From: Mesorhabditis belari | Lineage: Eukaryota > Nematoda > Chromadorea > Rhabditida > Rhabditidae | Assembly: GCA_958450365.1 (NCBI GenBank) | Contig: CAUEEP010000408.1 | Location: 67,501-131,500 of the forward strand | Reading direction: 5' to 3' | DNA length: 64,000 nt | Shown: positions 34,383 to 45,109 of the stretch, piece by piece | Layout: each line of letters starts with the position of its first letter | Numbering within the stretch: position 1 is the stretch's first letter | Made by a program: the position numbers and the translations under genes | Notes under the pieces: generated by a model | What the model saw: the letters and a program-made list of their open reading frames with translations, nothing else | Database searches by the model: none | What the model was told of the DNA's origin: nothing

Positions 34383-36010
34383 ATGCCAGACCGAGAGACT
34401 TGCCACAATTTGCTCTTTCAAATCGTCAAGGATCTTGAGGGTGGTCCCCAGGAGTTGTTCGACGTCATTTTCGAGTTTTTCGCGAAGTGAGTTGCACTAA
34501 TTTTTGTATTATAAGTGTAAAAAAATTAGGGATTTCTGTGTTGTTTCTGTCAAAACGAAACGAGCGTAGTTGTATTTTGACACTAGATTGTTTTCTAAAT
34601 CAAAAGTCGGTAATTTTATTCTTTTTAGAAGAACTGATTTCTACAACGCCAAGGGAATTGACGAGACTCGTCAAATCGTTCTACAAGCTTTTGAGAAGCA
34701 TGCGGCTACAGCTATTCAGGTTTTTTCATTTAAGTACGCAATATACTATTTTTTTAGAAAGCCAAAGACGAAGCCCAGCGTCGAGCGCATGAAGAAGCAA
34801 AACGCCAGGAAAAACGTCAACGAGAGCAAAAAGAGGCTGAAAACGAGTCGAAGATTGTCGAATTGACCGACGAGGAAGCCAAAGAATTTGAGGAACAGCA
34901 GTGAGTTTAGAGAAATGACAAAGAATGGGTTAGAGAAAGAAGTTAAAGAAGTAACATGACAAATTGTAAGTTTTTGCGAGTTTATGAGAACCTTTTTAAG
35001 CAAATAATCGTTTCATTGTTTAGAAAGAATCAACAACCAGCTGCCACATCAAAAACCGAAGAGAAAAGCGGTGCTATTGAGGATGAAGTATTCATTTTCC
35101 ATTCAACCATTTATCATCAAAACTTTAGAATGATGAGGACAAGGGAAAACTTCAACCGAATGCTGGCAACGGCGCTGATCTCGAGCATTATTCATGGACG
35201 CAAAATCTGCAAGAACTTGAGGTGCACCTTTGCTTTTTTAACTAAATCGACTCATTTTAGGTACGGGTTCCATTCAAGGTGAATTTCCAACTGAAAGCCA
35301 AAGACATTGTGGTGGTTGTCGAGAAGACTCATCTCAAGATCGGATTGAAAGGTCATCCACTGGTTGGTTTTCAAATTTGTTAGCTGTTGAAATACTAATA
35401 ATAAGCTTCTATCTACTTTTGTTATTTTTCTAGATCATCGATGGAAATCTTCCGCATCCCGTCAAGTTGGAAACTTCCCAATGGGTACTTGAGGACAAGA
35501 AAAACGTAGTGCTCACTTTGGAAAAGGTTTATAATTTATAATTTATAATCTTTGCTTTGTTCTTATTCGATATTAAGAAATCGTTTAAACTTTTACTTCT
35601 AGGTGAATGGTATGGAATGGTGGTCGAAAATCATCGATACGGACCCGGAGATCAGCACGAAGAAGGTGCAACCCGAGAACAGCAAGCTCAGCGATCTGGA
35701 TGGAGAAACTAGGTTGGTTCATGAGAAATCTAAAATAAAAGAAGTTTCAATTTCTCGCTTCAGAGCGATGGTTGAGAAAATGATGTACGATCAACGCCAA
35801 AAAGAATTGGGCTTGCCGACGAGTGAAGAAAAGAAGAAACATGACATCATGAAAAAGTGGGTTTTGGTTTTAAAATAAAAAAACTTTTCCACAGTTTTTT
35901 GAGTTGAATTTGTAACGTTAGTCAAAATCACTAGGTTTTTCATTAAATTTTTCTTTAGGTTTATGGAATCCCATCCCGAGATGGACTTCTCGCAAGCAAA
36001 ATTCAATTAA
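34383..36010 (+). CDS. nud-1: NudC family nuclear migration protein
   Basis: Co-chaperone of the dynein/LIS1 pathway acting in nuclear migration, spindle and cytokinesis, working with Hsp90. Ten exons give 314 residues, matching the family (about 320): 34383-34486, 34629-34719, 34758-34900, 35024-35087, 35129-35221, 35261-35362, 35434-35526, 35603-35712, 35764-35856, 35959-36010. The N-terminal helical domain ends [19 protein letters not shown] charged coiled coil spans about 66-113 ([20 protein letters not shown]). The CS (p23-like) domain spans about 150-260 ([20 protein letters not shown] ... [10 protein letters not shown]). The family's C-terminal extension contains [20 protein letters not shown] and ends QAKFN. 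ATG directly follows an acceptor (34381-34382). All phases close. Confidence 0.96.
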
Positions 36011-36103
36011 GATCTCAATTTTTGTGCGAAATGTCGATGTTTACCGGTGATTTATTTGTATCTTGTTATCTGTGTTGTTGTCATTTTGGTACATTGTCGC
36101 TTA

Positions 36104-36109
36104 AATAAA
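36104..36109 (+). promoter_or_regulatory. polyadenylation signal of nud-1
   Basis: AATAAA 94 bases past the stop codon. Confidence 0.6.
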
Positions 36110-36110
36110 A

Positions 36111-37300
36111 CAATTTTCTAGGCAAAATGCATAAAAAAAAGTTTTTACGAGTTTTTCTTGCAAAAAGCCAAACCTTTGCTCACAACTTTTCAAAAAAACA
36201 GCCAAATTCTATCTGAATAGGAATGAAAAGAACCCCTAAACCTAGAAAAAAATTGAGATAAACTAAGCCTCACGTCTAATTAAAGATGGACTCCCAATTG
36301 GATGGGCGAAAGGCGCAAAACGGGAGAATTGGTGTCACACAACACACAAACGATGTGGCTTTTGAAAAAAAAGCGAAAAGAGATGAAGGAGAGAGCTGAC
36401 AGGGATATTCGAGTGGGTTTTTGGGGATAAGGCTGAATGGCCCCAGCTCTGGGAGCTTTTTTGAAATCTTCCCAAAACATCCAGCGGCTCTAGGCCCAAT
36501 GTTTTTGGATCTTTGAACTTTAGAAATAACCCGTTGATGACTTTACTGATTTTATTTAAATCCAGTAGCTAGATTGACGAATTTTAGATTTGAATATCTT
36601 TAAAGATTCTTTGAACCGAAAAACTGGATGACTAATTTCATTTCCACGTCTGGTACAAAGGCTTTGTGTCCCTGAGAATCCGAATCAAAGATCAAATTGC
36701 CTTTTTTAGAAATGAAACACTTGAAAGCAAATCTTAAAGATTTCTTTCAAGAAACCTCAAAATTTCCTCAACAAATGGTTAAACCGAAACATTTCTTTAT
36801 TGCTAAACATTTTCACGGTTTATTTTTGCACCTCAATTTTTCTGCTTTACAAGAAATTCTCCAGAGAAAAAAAACAAAAAATGACTCACTAAAGTCGTAC
36901 TTTGGAAAATTGATTTTTCTAAATCCGTTTTGGATTGGATTGGATTGACATTGAAATGTCAAAATAATGAGCTCTTTAAGCCGTTTGCTGCTAATTTAAG
37001 TGTTTTATTGATGAATTTGAGCGTATTGTTGCCGATTCCAATGATTTGTGGCTAATTCAAGTGATTTGTTGACATTCTCCATTGAAATGTCAAGATAAAG
37101 GGCCCTTTAAGCCGTTTGTTGCTAATTCAAGTGTTGTTTTTTGGTTGATTTAGCCAAAAAAAACACTTGAATTAGCTCGATTTGAGTGATTTGTGGCTAA
37201 TTTAAATGATCTGTTGCTAATTTAAACGATTTGTGGCTAATTGTTTTGGATTCAAATTCAAATTCGATGAAAACCCAAAATCAGACACAGTATTTTTCTA
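36111..37300. other. AT-rich intergenic stretch
   Basis: No convincing gene. Around 36960-37240 there are four to five loose copies of gatttgtggctaatttaa / gtttgttgctaattcaagtg, two preceded by gaaatgtcaa. The short open frames in this region have no recognisable domain or splice context. Confidence 0.5.
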
Positions 37301-37303
37301 GAA

Positions 37304-37849
37304 ATGACTCGTGTTTTGGATTTGAATTCGGAAAAAGCAAAAAACTTTCCACCAATCGAGCAACAGAAGTTACGCAAGAAGACCACCGAGCTGCAATTTG
37401 ACCAAATGCAAAAGGAAAAGCGACGGGGAAAAGGAGTTAGACAACAATCGTTACAGGTGAGTGAAAAGATCGACCGTAACCCTCTCAAGATCCGCTCCAT
37501 TCTCGTCAATTTCTCCACCCTCTTCCAGAATTCTATTTCTTGCCCGATCTACAGTATCTATATGCTGTAGATCTGCGTATCTATATACTGTAGCTGCCCC
37601 AACCAAATGCAAATCACTGCCGTCGTCGGCCAGTGGTTTGCATTTGGTTAGAGCAGCTACACACAAATTTTGGCCACATTTTAGAATGTCAAATGTCGTT
37701 GTATCGAAGTTTTTTATATCGAATTTCGACTGTATAGACTAGTGAAAAGATTTTACAGTCCAGAAAATGGTTTTTAAACGACACAAGTCTCTAGAAATCT
37801 CTACCTTTCCAGGTCTTTCATTATCCGGTACTTTTGATGTCCGAGAAAG
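37304..37849 (+). CDS. 5' exons (a1-a2) of a large multi-promoter gene
   Basis: Exon 37304-37456 starts with ATG two bases behind an acceptor (37301-37302) and encodes a charged helix-rich segment (MTRVLDLNSEKAKNFPPIEQ, then EKRRGKGVRQQSLQ) ending in phase 0 at GTGAGT. Exon 37813-37849 (VFHYPVLLMSEK) follows a TTTCCAG acceptor and ends in phase 1, which matches the start phase of the shared exon at 56030. The ATG within the second exon could alternatively serve as a start. No domain recognised. Assignment to the same gene as the exon at 56030 is inferred from strand and phase. Confidence 0.5.
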
Positions 37850-38107
37850 GTGATGAGAACAAAAGTGGGATCGTTTGGAGGACAAGGTTTGAGAGCTCGA
37901 TTGGACTAAACATGGGGAAATTCCAAGCCAAACTTCTCTCCACCTTTGTTTTCTTAGCCGATTGCTTTGCGATTTTGTCTACACATACAAATCGACAGCT
38001 TGTAGACAAAATTTTAGAGTAATCGCTCCAGAAATCGCCGAGAAAGCGAAGGTGAACTTAGGTTCGGCTTGGAATTTTGTCTATGTCTAGTAAATAGATG
38101 ATTCTTG

Positions 38108-38389
38108 AGAAATACGCTACCGTAATACCTGTACTAGCAGTCCCCTCCCGTACAGTCGCGTAGTCGCAAAATTTTTTTACTAAATCCTTTTTCTAAGCCG
38201 CCTATAATTTCTAAAAATTCATTTTTGGTATCAAAGAATAGCCCTGAATCTCAGCTTTCATTTGATACTTAAGCGAACACTGTAGCATAAACGGGTGGCG
38301 AGAAAAATGCGTTCAAAGCTAGACTACGCGACGCTCCGACTGTCATTATGGGGGGGGGCTACTATTACTGGTATTACGGTAATAATAAA
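38108..38389. mobile_element. 282-bp MITE
   Basis: Ends taccgtaatacctgtactag and ctattactggtattacggta are inverted. The interior has gtacagtcgcgtagtcgcaaa near the left and ctagactacgcgacgctccg near the right, with ggtatcaaagaatagccctg between. Its core is the same 160-bp sequence that is amplified at 25350-25920. Confidence 0.8.
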
Positions 38390-38523
38390 TACGCTTATTA
38401 AAGCACTATTCTTTTTAGCGGGACAACCGGCGAAGTGGAGAGTAACGAGCGACCGCCGAGATGTAAAGGAAGTCAGTTCTTTGCTGTCAAAATCGATTCC
38501 ACTTATGAAATCATTTACCAAAC

Positions 38524-39402
38524 GGGGTAGGCTACTTTGCGCCAAATTTTGCGCTCCTGGGGTCATTTGCGCACCTGGGGTCATTTGCGCTCCTGGGGTC
38601 GTCTGAGCGACCGCAACTGGGTCGTGTGCGCCACTGGGTCGTGTGCGCCACTGGGTCGTGTGCGCCACTGGGTCGTGTGCGCCACTGGGTCGTGTGCGCC
38701 ACTGGGTCGTGTGCGCCACTGGGTCGTGTGCGCCACTGGGTCGTGTGCGCCACTGGGTCGTGTGCGCCACTGGGTCGTGTGCGCCACTGGGTCGTGTGCG
38801 CCACTGGGTCGTGTGCGCCACTGGGTCGTGTGCGCCACTGGGTCGTGTGCGCCACTGGGTCGTGTGCGCAAATCGCCATAACTTTCTTCCAAGTCGGCTA
38901 ATCTCTATGATTTTGGTGTCATTTTGTTACACTTGTTGAAATCTACAAAATGAAATCAAAATCATAAAGATTGGTCCACTTAGAAGAAAGTTATGGCGAG
39001 TTGGGCAAAAAATTTCGCTTAAAGCCAGGCCCAAAATCATGGACGAAGCCAAACAGCGACATTTATATAGCTTTTTGCTCATCAATAGTCAGGGCCGAGA
39101 AATTCCGCCTTTAAAGGCATACTGTGGCTCGTTCGTAGTTGTTTTTCGTCGTTTAGAACACGTTGTCTTTTGAAAAGCTAGCATTTTCATAGATTTTGCG
39201 CTGATTGTAAGATTTTTTTTTCGAACTAACTAAGTAATCACTATATTCGGGGCATTCAACTCTTTATTTCTATTCTTTTATTCTTTTGAAAGTTATGGCG
39301 AGTTGCGCAAATGACCCAGTTACGTCAATGACCCAGGTGCGCCAATGACCCAGGTGCGCCAATGACCCTGCTGCGCAAAAAATTTGGCGCAAAGTAGCCC
39401 CA
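38524..39402. mobile_element. foldback element with GCGCA iterons and internal 17-bp array
   Basis: The left end ggggtaggctactttgcgcc and the right end ggcgcaaagtagcccc are inverted copies. Both ends carry repeats of gtcatttgcgcacctgg. Inner arms at 38875-38900 and 38985-39000 (cataactttctt / aagaaagttatg) also pair. A variant of the iteron has expanded into the 17-bp array at 38610-38870. A possible, imperfect target duplication is accaaa. No transposase is visible. Confidence 0.8.
38610..38870. repeat. 17-bp minisatellite derived from the iteron
   Basis: About 15 identical copies of gccactgggtcgtgtgc. Long open frames on both strands over this array are a by-product. Confidence 0.95.
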
Positions 39403-40189
39403 CCAAATCGGTTAACAATTTACAGTGTCTACAAACTGCAGTAAAGCTTTAATCTACATTCAACTTAATCTACTTTAATCTACTTTAATCTACTCATTAA
39501 TCTACATGGAATTAAGTAAGCTATACCTAGAGTACCTTGCAATACCAGAGCTACAGTAACCCAATCGATAGTCCAGCTATTTTGCATCCATTTGATCTTT
39601 TGGCTTACGGCTTACGGTAGTTTGCCCAGATTTTAGCGCAGTTGGGAGCCAATTCGCCTCAGATTTGCCAATTTGCCAATTTGCCTCTTCGGGCACTTAT
39701 TCCTCTTTTGTGAATGCTCAGAATTTTTTGTTTTTTTGTGAATTTCTTAGCTGAAGTGTACACAACATTTCACAGGATTTAGATTTTTGATTTTTCGTTG
39801 CAACTTTTTGTACTTCTAGTCCAAAGCTACAGAGATCCAAGAAGAGAAACGTACTGGAGGGTAGAAGATAGTTTTGTCAGGGTTTAGCCTACAGTAATCT
39901 ACACCTACAGCTACAGGACTTTACAGTACTGTAGTTTATCAGTAGTACTAAAGGCTACAGTACTTAAATGCCTATAATCTTAATGATGTCACTGACCAAA
40001 AAATAAACCAGGGTCAATCAGACTCAGGCCAGGATCTGGCTAGTTAAAGATCCAAGAAGTAATGGGTTAAACCAGAAGGTTTTCCAGAAGTTAGTCAGAG
40101 TTAAACCAGAACTAGATCAGGGCCAGGTTTAGCTAAACCAGAGGCAAGGTAAGCCAAACCTGGATCAGTTAGACTTTCAGTTAATGAAT

Positions 40190-40245
40190 TCTTTAAGATC
40201 AGGGTAATCTTAAGATCAGGGTAATCTTAAAGAATTCATTAGTTA
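40190..40245. repeat. short palindrome with tandem aagatcagggtaatctt
   Basis: gaattctttaagatcagggt and its near-inverse flank a doubled aagatcagggtaatctt. The surrounding 39420-40180 region holds only short loose repeats of tctactttaa and aaccaga and no gene. Confidence 0.6.
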
Positions 40246-40679
40246 TTCATTTTCCTTCCTTTTCTTTCTTTTCTCCTCCCTTCCACCCTCATCACCGATA
40301 CAAAGATCAAAGTTGAGAAAGAGAAAATTTGAAAAGAAAAAGTGAATGATCTTTTTAAGAGGAACAGTTGTTGCTGAGAGTCAGAAAAAAAATTGAGTGA
40401 TTGACCTCAATTGAAAAAGAAGGCAATTTCTCACATGGAATCTCTTTCTTCTAATGAAAACACGGGCTTTTTATCATTTTTTTATCTTTTTATCATTCAA
40501 ATTCCTATCTAAGCTTGTTCTTTGCGCACTTTTTGCTCAAATTTTGTGAACACACCCTCCCTAGTGCACAGAATTCGACAAATCGTTGCTAAATCGTTGC
40601 CAAATTGTTGCCAAATCGTTGCCAAATCCAATTAAATCAAAATTGGGCAACTGAACCGACGCCTATTCACTCTTTCTAA

Positions 40680-41090
40680 ATCTATTATGCCAGATCGCAC
40701 GCGTTTACCAGCCAAGCTAGACATCGGTCGTTCTTTGCGCTCCGACGTAAACTAAATCGATCTGGCACAACCAATTTTTCTCGCAGCAGCAGTTCGGTAT
40801 CGCTAGAAAAACTGGGATTTCGGTGTGCCAGATCGATTTAGTTTACGCCGGAGCGCAAAGAAGGAACGACTCTTTCTAAATCTATTATGCCAGATCGCGC
40901 GCGTTTACCAACGAAGCTATGGGTTCGGTCGGTCGTTCTTTGCGCTCCGACGTAAACTAAATCGATCTGGCACACGGAAACCCCAATTTTTCTTGCGATA
41001 GTGCCTTGCTGCTGCGAGAAAAATGAGGAATTGCGTGTGCCAGATCGATTTAGTTTACGTCGGAGCGCAAAGAACGACCGACTAAACCCT
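40680..41090. repeat. two tandem hairpins of a CCAGATCG repeat
   Basis: cgttctttgcgctccgacgt plus aaactaaatcgatctggcac and its inverse frame two adjacent hairpins (about 40728-40870 and 40933-41085). The hairpin unit itself is directly repeated. This suggests a foldback element that duplicated. Confidence 0.7.
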
Positions 41091-41344
41091 CTAAGCGAAG
41101 CATTGTTCTTTAAGGTGTACTTTGTACTCAACATTGTAAACGCATCCTTTCTGGCACACTAACCTCTTCATTTTTCTCTGTGCAGCTTTCTTGAGCATTC
41201 AGTTCTTTTGAGAAATAAAGAGAAATGAGAAATGAAGAATTCACTGCACTAGAAAGGGTGTGTTTACAAGTTTAAGCATAAAGTACACCTCAAAGAACAA
41301 GACTGGTTTGCGGGAAGCGGAAACACACGTGTTCTGGCACACTA

Positions 41345-41565
41345 AACCTTAAAAGGTATCAAATGAAAGCTGAGATTTAGGGCTATTCTTTGATACCAAA
41401 AATGAATTTTTAGAAATTATAGGCGCTTAGAAAAAAAGGATTTAGTAAAAAAATTTTGCGACTACGCGACTGTACGGCTGCTATTACAGGTATTACGGTA
41501 GCGTATTTCTCAAGAATCGCCTATTTACTAGACATAGACAAAATTCCAAGCCGAACCTAATTCCT
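41345..41565. repeat. inverted copy of the 38.06-38.27 kb segment
   Basis: Matches 38058-38270 in reverse, including host sequence outside the MITE (ggaattttgtctatgtctag). The right MITE terminus is present (ttacaggtattacggta) while the other half is missing. Confidence 0.75.
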
Positions 41566-42044
41566 AAATTGAATTTGAAACTGTCTGAAACAAATTTAGA
41601 ACTGATTTTTGAAACTTTTTCAAAACAAATTTTGAAATTTCTTTTCCCAGGAAATCCCAAAGCTTGTTATCGAAAAGAAATTGGCTTTTTGCTAATTTCT
41701 TGCTTTCTTTTCTCAAATTTTACAATTTCTCGTGATTTCCCACAATTTTCTTCAACATTTAAAGGTTTCTCAATCAAAAATATTCTTCTTTTTCGTTTTC
41801 TGACACTTCTGACACTCATTTCCCCCAACTGAACGGCAATTTTCTTCTCAAAGAATCATATTGAATATTTTTTTTTGTTTGCTTTATTGGGAAAGCCTTT
41901 GAATCGAGCTCAAGAAGCTTTTTTAGAGCTCAAGAATCAAAAGTGACAAAGGATTTTTCATAAATAAAGAAAAGCTGCAAGTCTCTTGTCTAAAAACATT
42001 CATTTTAGACAAACTAGCGTAATCTGACCGCCAGTTTTCACTTG

Positions 42045-42180
42045 ATTAGCTAGATTTTGTTAGATTTTGGTAGATTTTGGTAGATTTTGGTAGATTTTGA
42101 TAGATTTTGGTAGATTTTGATAGATTTTGGTATATATTTAGTAGATTTTGATAGATTTCGGTATATATTTGGTCGTTTTA
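42045..42180. repeat. 10-bp minisatellite
   Basis: About 12 copies of tagattttgg / tagattttga, with tatatattta interruptions. Confidence 0.9.
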
Positions 42181-42458
42181 AAATCACAAGCATCACAATA
42201 TCTTTTTTTGGCTTGCTTTATTGGGAAAACAGAAATTTTGATCAAGAAAATGATCCAAATTGGGGCCCAGGATAAGCTCGGAATGTAAACACCAAAAGGA
42301 AATGCTATTCAGCTATTCAGCTATGCTATAGCTATTCGGTTTTGGCTCAAATTAAAATCCTGCCAAGAAATGCAAAAATCCATTTAAAGTTGCGAAAAAA
42401 TTGTCTCCTAGCCCCCCCCCCCTCCAATAAGAGCTCCACACACGCAACCAACGAAGAG

Positions 42459-42541
42459 CAGTGGGTGGCCTAGCCGGTAGTGATCCGGGCTACAAAACCG
42501 GTGCCCCTCGGCCGCCGAGGGTTCGACTCCCACCAGCGACA
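42459..42541 (+). repeat. tRNA-like sequence
   Basis: gtgggtggcctagccggtag has a good A box (TGGCCTAGCCGG), and gagggttcgactcccacc has a perfect B box (GGTTCGACTCC). A perfect hairpin cctcggccgccgagg sits before the B box, and gtggg can pair with cccac. The anticodon arm and a 7-bp acceptor stem cannot be drawn, so a tRNA gene is not called. Confidence 0.6.
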
Positions 42542-42741
42542 AACTTTTCATTTTTTTGAAAATCTTTTCCAGTCAATGGCTAATCAATGGCTAAATTAGG
42601 CTAATCAATGGCTAAATTAGGCTAATCTAACTGGCGAGCAGATTACGGTAGTTTCCTGAATATTCCTTGATCTTTCTATAACATTTGGATTTTTTATCCT
42701 TTCTTTATCTATCCTCTCTTTATCTTTCCGTTTCCAGTGAA

Positions 42742-42993
42742 ATGAGTCGTCGTCACTCATCAGTGACCAACACGAATCCACAGATTTTTCTCGAAGACGA
42801 GCATGCGAATCGTAATAATCTTCCTAAAAATATAATCAAAATTAACTTTAATCAATATTAGCTCTAAGAAAGATAGAAATTTGAGACTTTTATAGGCTAA
42901 TTTTCAATTTTTCAGGTCTCTCTTGTCATATTCTTCACCCACGACGCAGCGGGAAACTGTCATTGGCAACACCGACTTGCACAAATGTTGATG
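42742..42993 (+). CDS. alternative 5' exons (b1-b2) of the multi-promoter gene
   Basis: Exon 42742-42811 has ATG four bases behind a TTTCCAG acceptor (MSRRHSSVTNTNPQIFLEDE plus HAN) and ends in phase 1. Exon 42916-42993 (LSCHILHPRRSGKLSLATPT plus CTNVD) enters and leaves in phase 1, so it fits before the exon at 56030. The RRHSSV motif looks like a basophilic kinase site. Donors are GTAATA and GTCAGT. No domain recognised. Confidence 0.55.
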
Positions 42994-43034
42994 GTCAGTG
43001 AAATGATAGAAATAAATGGCAAAGCATTGGCTTG

Positions 43035-43102
43035 GATTTGGAAACAAAGGGATTTTGAATTCTGAACCTTCTGCTAACAGCAGATGCTCTACCACTTACA
43101 TG
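43035..43102 (-). repeat. tRNA-like fragment
   Basis: On the minus strand gtaagtggtagagcatctgc is an A box and aggttcagaattc a B box, only about 40 bases apart. The hairpin tctgctgttagcaga lies between. Too short for a tRNA gene. Confidence 0.5.
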
Positions 43103-43387
43103 GGAATAGTGACCGTGAGATTTCGATTAGAAGGAAACGGATTAGAAGAGAGGAACACTGAATGACAGTGCATCCTCTTAATACTGTAGCGACAGAATAC
43201 AGAAATGGGATGTATATGTTATGTTCGATCTAGAAATCCGTCCGACCTAGATTGAAGTGAGGTCAAACGTCGTAGCCAATCACTCTAAATCTAAGACTGG
43301 ATCGGACATCTGATTTAGACTGATTTAGACTGACCAGAATGAGCAAACATCTATCGTATGAAGTACGAAGTAATACGAAGAGTACGA

Positions 43388-44400
43388 TGGCGTTTTCGGA
43401 TTTTGAGAAGGATCGATAGTTTTCGAGAAAAATGCCTTTGAAATTTCTACTCAAAAACGAGGCACGCTTCCATAAAACGATTCCTTCCGGGCGGCCAAAA
43501 CCTCCCTCGTGGTCGAGAGGTAGAGTTCTCGCCTCTCATTCTCACGACCCTGGTTCGGTCCCGCTCACTGCCATTTGTCTTGCTTTTTCTTCCAGAACTT
43601 TTCATTTTATAGATGTTAAGGCTTATAGAACTTTTAAACTTTAGTTTTTTTTAGGAATATGCTTTCGCTTACGCTTCTAACCCTCTAGACAGCTAGAAGC
43701 TAGATTTACGACAAGCTCTAGCTTTCGCTAGAAGTTTTCGTGGCACCAAGAATGAGAATGAGTGAAAAAGCTGGAGAAAAGATTCTAGAAGCTTTTAAGT
43801 GGATCCAGGTGACTTTTAAGTAAATCTATCTAATAAATCTATCTAGTAAATCTATCTAGTAAATCTAAATCGATTCATACACTCTAATGTATTTCCCATG
43901 TGTTTCCCGGGTCAATTTGAGATGTTTTTTTAAGAGGTTTTTTTTAAGAAATTGTACTTCTAATTGTAGTATTGTCTCATTTTCTGAAAACAAGGTGATG
44001 TTTTGCGCCTTTTTGCAACAAAAAAAAAACTATGCTTTGATCAAGGAATTGCATGTTGATTTTTATTTGTTAGTTTGTTGTGTTAGCTTTTGGATTTATG
44101 GATAAAATTGTTGAAAAATGGCGAAAAAGCTAGAGTTTAAGAGTTTTATAAGCCTTGAATATAAATTTAAAGTTATATTATAGAATAAAAGTTTTGGAAG
44201 CAAAAGGAAGAAAAATGGCAGTGACCGGGACCGAACCACGGTCGCGAGAATGAGAGGCGAGAACTCTACCTGTTGACCACGAGGGGGAGGTTCTGGCTGA
44301 CCGGGAGGAGTCCTTTTATAGAAGCGGGCTTTGTTTTACGCTGAGATTTCAAAGTCGTTCTTCTGAAAAACTATTGATCTTTATCAAAATCCGAAAACAC
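43388..44400. mobile_element. 1-kb foldback with a tRNA-like sequence in each arm
   Basis: Arms of about 200-250 bases at the two ends are inverted copies. Each contains ctcgtggtcgagaggtagag-type A-box sequence and ggttcggtcccg-type B-box sequence (43497-43568 plus strand, 44215-44290 minus strand). The outer arms share gagaaggatcgatagtttt / aaaactattgatcttt. The loop is AT-rich with no gene. Confidence 0.7.
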
Positions 44401-44865
44401 CAAAAACCACCAAAAAAAACCCCAAAAAAAGTCGACTAAGGAAGTTGGGTGCAAAAATTTCAAACAAAATCTCAATAGGTCTTGCCAAAACGGCTCCAAA
44501 ACGGCCACTCTTTCTATTAAATCAAAATTTGTACCTAATTCTTGCAATTTTGAGTTAAAAATTTGAATTTTTTTATTGATCTATTGATTTCTATTAATAT
44601 TTTAATGTATTTTCAATAATAGCTCGTTTCAAAAGCTCCACAATTTATCTATTCGACATCAACTCAACTAAAATCATCTAAATCCTTTTTCTAACAATAA
44701 AACGTCTCCCAAACTATCGTAATTTTCTCTCTTTTGTTTTGTTTTTGTCTTTTTTGATATAAACAAAATCATTTTGTCAACAACAAACAAAATCTCTAAT
44801 AGAAGCCCTCTAATAGTAATAACAACTCTAATAGAAGTAAAGCAATGAATGGCAAAGAATTTTGA

Positions 44866-44935
44866 ACCGAGGGGGAATTGAACCCTCGACTTTCTGCTCA
44901 TTCCCCTGTTGCTCTACCACTAAGTTATTGGCGCC
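44866..44935 (-). repeat. tRNA-like sequence
   Basis: Minus strand: ggcgccaataacttagtggt (A box) and gagggttcaattccccctc (B box in a hairpin), about 50 bases apart. Anticodon stem not formed. Upstream at 44791-44830 are three tctaatagaag motifs of the MITE family. Confidence 0.55.
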
Positions 44936-45109
44936 TTCTTTGCCGGGGAAGAAATAGAAAAGACAAGAAGACCCTACCTACATTTTGGATCAGCCAATTT
45001 TGAGGGGTTGAAAAATAGAATGAGATGTCATCTCTAATACAGCAGGTAGATTGCTTTCTCATTTCAACACAAAATTTATCGCGTAAAACAAAACTTTCAA
45101 TTAATCCGA

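Noticed and set aside
36280..36480. 66-residue minus-strand open frame downstream of nud-1
   Set aside because: No domain, start or splice context. Expected by chance at this density.
38324..38943. Overlapping open frames of about 100-165 residues at 38.3-38.9 kb
   Set aside because: They are the 17-bp array of a foldback element read in different frames.
42459..42541. Functional tRNA gene
   Set aside because: A and B boxes are good, but acceptor, anticodon and T-stem pairing cannot be completed by eye. Kept as a tRNA-like repeat; a covariance search would decide.
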